Source of the DNA: an uncultured Aeromonadaceae bacterium
Lineage (GTDB): Bacteria > Pseudomonadota > Gammaproteobacteria > Enterobacterales > Aeromonadaceae
Direction of reading: 5' to 3'
DNA length: 64,000 bases
Assembly: GCA_945957385.1 (NCBI GenBank)
Contig: CAMFKP010000006.1
Span: forward strand, 1-64,000
Part shown: in pieces, positions 62,560 through 64,000 of the stretch
How positions within the stretch are numbered: the first letter of the stretch is position 1
How the letters are laid out: the number at the start of each line of letters is the position of its first letter
Notes under the pieces: generated by a model
What the model was told of the DNA's origin: nothing
Seen by the model: the letters and a program-made list of their open reading frames with translations, nothing else
The model's database searches: none
Made by a program: the position numbers and the translations under genes

Positions 62560-63345
62560 TCAAACTGATGCGTGAGCGGCTTGTTCTTCACGCCGCAATA
62601 TTTCGCCGGCCAACGCCAGATAGGCTTTAGCACCGACAGAGCTCTTGTCGTAATACATGGCAGGAGTACCGAAACTAGGTGCCTCAGCCAAACGAACGTT
62701 ACGAGGAATTACCGTGCGATATACCTTGTCACCAAAATGCTGTTTCAGCTGATCGGACACATCATTGGATAACCGGTTACGGTGGTCAAACATGGTACGG
62801 AGTATGCCTTCAATCTTGAGGTCTGGATTCACGACAGCCACCAGTTTACTGATGGTATCCACCAGCGCAGTGAGCCCCTCAAGAGCAAAGTATTCACACT
62901 GCATGGGTACAATCACTGAATCTGCCGCTGACATAGCATTCACCGTGAGTAGATTCAGAGACGGCGGGCAATCAATAAAGATGTAATCGTATTGATCACG
63001 AATCGCCGCCAAGGCATTCCGCAACCTAATCTCGCGAGCAAAAAACTCAAGAAGACGAATCTCTGCCGCAGTTACATCCTGATTAGCCGCAACCAGATGG
63101 TAACCTCCGGCCGTCTCCGTAATGATGACATCCTTAGCCGGAATCTCATCTACCAACAGCTCATAAGCGGTACGTTCAACATCGTATTTGTCGATACCAC
63201 TAGCCATAGTGGCATTACCCTGCGGATCCAGATCAATCACCAGAACCTTGCGCCGCGTAGCGGCCATGGAAGCGGCCAGATTGACACAGGTTGTTGTTTT
63301 CCCAACCCCGCCTTTCTGGTTTGCAATGGCGATAATCTTACCCAC
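62560..63345 (-). CDS. parA: Chromosome partition ATPase ParA (Soj)
   Basis: 261 aa if started at GTG 63345, which has AGGGG at 7 bases. The ATG at 63351 lies directly against that ribosome site and is less likely. Deviant Walker A NQKGGVGKTTTCVNLAAS, Walker B DYIFIDCPPSLN and IDLDPQGNATMASG. Dynamic ATPase that segregates ParB-parS complexes on the nucleoid. No N-terminal DNA-binding extension, so chromosomal type. Confidence 0.96.
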   Translation of the reverse strand: MGKIIAIANQKGGVGKTTTCVNLAASMAATRRKVLVIDLDPQGNATMASGIDKYDVERTAYELLVDEIPAKDVIITETAGGYHLVAANQDVTAAEIRLLEFFAREIRLRNALAAIRDQYDYIFIDCPPSLNLLTVNAMSAADSVIVPMQCEYFALEGLTALVDTISKLVAVVNPDLKIEGILRTMFDHRNRLSNDVSDQLKQHFGDKVYRTVIPRNVRLAEAPSFGTPAMYYDKSSVGAKAYLALAGEILRREEQAAHASV

Positions 63346-63368
63346 AAACATCCCCTGAAGTGTATAAA

Positions 63369-63992
63369 CTACTGTTTTTTAATAAGAATTAAATGACGTT
63401 CACCATCAAGTTCAGGCACTTTTAGCTCATGGCTACCAACAAACACAAACTGCTCAGGCAGCAACTTTAGCTCTTCTTGGGGATAGACCCCTTTGAGCGC
63501 TAAAAAACACCCTTGCTCTGCAGGTAGATGATGGCACCACTGTAGCATGTCCCCCAATGAGGCAAATGCCCGGCTTAGTACACCATCAAATCCGGCAGCG
63601 TCGTGGAAATCCTCCACTCTGGATTGGACCGGAGTGACATTTTTGATTCCCAACTCAAGGATGGCCTGACGAATGAACCGGATGCGTTTGCCCAAACTAT
63701 CAAGCAACACGAATTGCTTGTCTGGATTGGCTATAGCTAACGGGAGCCCAGGTAAGCCGGGGCCTGTACCGACATCGATAAAGCGAGAACCAGACAGGAA
63801 AGGAGAAACCACCAGGCTATCAAGGATATGCTTGACCAGCATGGCATCAGGCTCTCTAACCGATGTCAGATTGTAAGCCTTGTTCCACTTGTGCAGCAAC
63901 CCGACAAGGCCCAGCAACTGCCGTTTCTGCTGATCGGACAACTGAATACTGGTCTGGGCCAGTAATGAATCGAAACGTAATTCCAAAGACAT
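63369..63992 (-). CDS. rsmG: 16S rRNA (guanine-527-N7)-methyltransferase RsmG (GidB)
   Basis: 207 aa, usual length. [29 protein letters not shown], the SAM-binding motif [29 protein letters not shown] and [11 protein letters not shown]. Methylates G527 of 16S rRNA. Head of the rsmG-parA-parB group; mnmG, its usual upstream partner next to oriC, would lie beyond base 64000. Confidence 0.97.
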   Translation of the reverse strand: MSLELRFDSLLAQTSIQLSDQQKRQLLGLVGLLHKWNKAYNLTSVREPDAMLVKHILDSLVVSPFLSGSRFIDVGTGPGLPGLPLAIANPDKQFVLLDSLGKRIRFIRQAILELGIKNVTPVQSRVEDFHDAAGFDGVLSRAFASLGDMLQWCHHLPAEQGCFLALKGVYPQEELKLLPEQFVFVGSHELKVPELDGERHLILIKKQ

Positions 63993-64000
63993 CTTAAGCA

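Overview
The window is a mostly GC-rich stretch of a gammaproteobacterial chromosome close to the replication origin. The right end carries rsmG-parA-parB followed by the full F1Fo ATP synthase operon atpIBEFHAGDC, all on the minus strand, with glmU and glmS nearby. The protein sequences, the creBCD (blrAB-like) locus and the overall gene set look most like Aeromonadales. This placement is an inference from pattern recognition only.

Layout, left to right. 0-5 kb: a LuxR-type acyl-homoserine-lactone receptor with no luxI in view, the potassium transporter kup, two small unknown proteins and lgt. 5-10.7 kb: a copper/silver efflux operon (unknown His/Cys-rich exported protein, CusF-like, cusB, cusA) with a promoter and palindromic operator but no outer-membrane channel gene. 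10.8-12.8 kb: nfo, an orphan RelB/DinJ-type antitoxin and a PIN-like-domain protein. 12.8-17.9 kb: a zinc locus, with zur divergent from a Zur-box-controlled operon of a 32-codon membrane ORF, znuC, znuB, znuA, a DUF1007 protein and a NicO-type metal permease. 18-25.3 kb: fruBKA divergent from cra (fruR), then an RpiB-like isomerase and a periplasmic DUF4432 protein; the fru/cra gap has two consensus Cra operators and the DUF4432 gene has a third. 25.4-28.3 kb: an XRE regulator divergent from an aldo/keto reductase-GlcG/HbpS-aldo/keto reductase operon. 28.3-36.4 kb: two very large lipoprotein glycosidases, each with two starch-binding-like modules, and a divergent LysR regulator. 36.4-39.5 kb: a coupled cluster of a 693-aa exported protein, a DUF3142-like protein and a Rof-like Rho antiterminator. 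39.8-43.5 kb: molybdenum genes (modD, a di-Mop molbindin, modA with a downstream porin) with ModE-like operators but no modBC. 43.8-47.5 kb: ohr/ohrR, then glmS behind a DeoR-family regulator with repeated operators. 47.6-51.5 kb: creB, creC and creD, with a cre tag before creD. 51.5-54.4 kb: glmU and a porin whose leader ends in an intrinsic terminator. 54.4-64 kb: the atp operon, parB, parA, rsmG.

The window reads as core housekeeping genes (cell-wall precursor synthesis, ATP synthase, chromosome partition) interleaved with envelope and nutrient-response modules for Cu, Zn, Mo, fructose and alpha-glucans. Several carry their own visible operators. The least explained signals are three dispersed copies of an 18-bp palindrome of the form CTG-N10-CAG (the layout of a lux box) in AT-rich gaps, the attenuator-like leader of the 53-kb porin, and the modA-porin pair. 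No tRNA, rRNA, insertion sequence, CRISPR array or prophage was seen.
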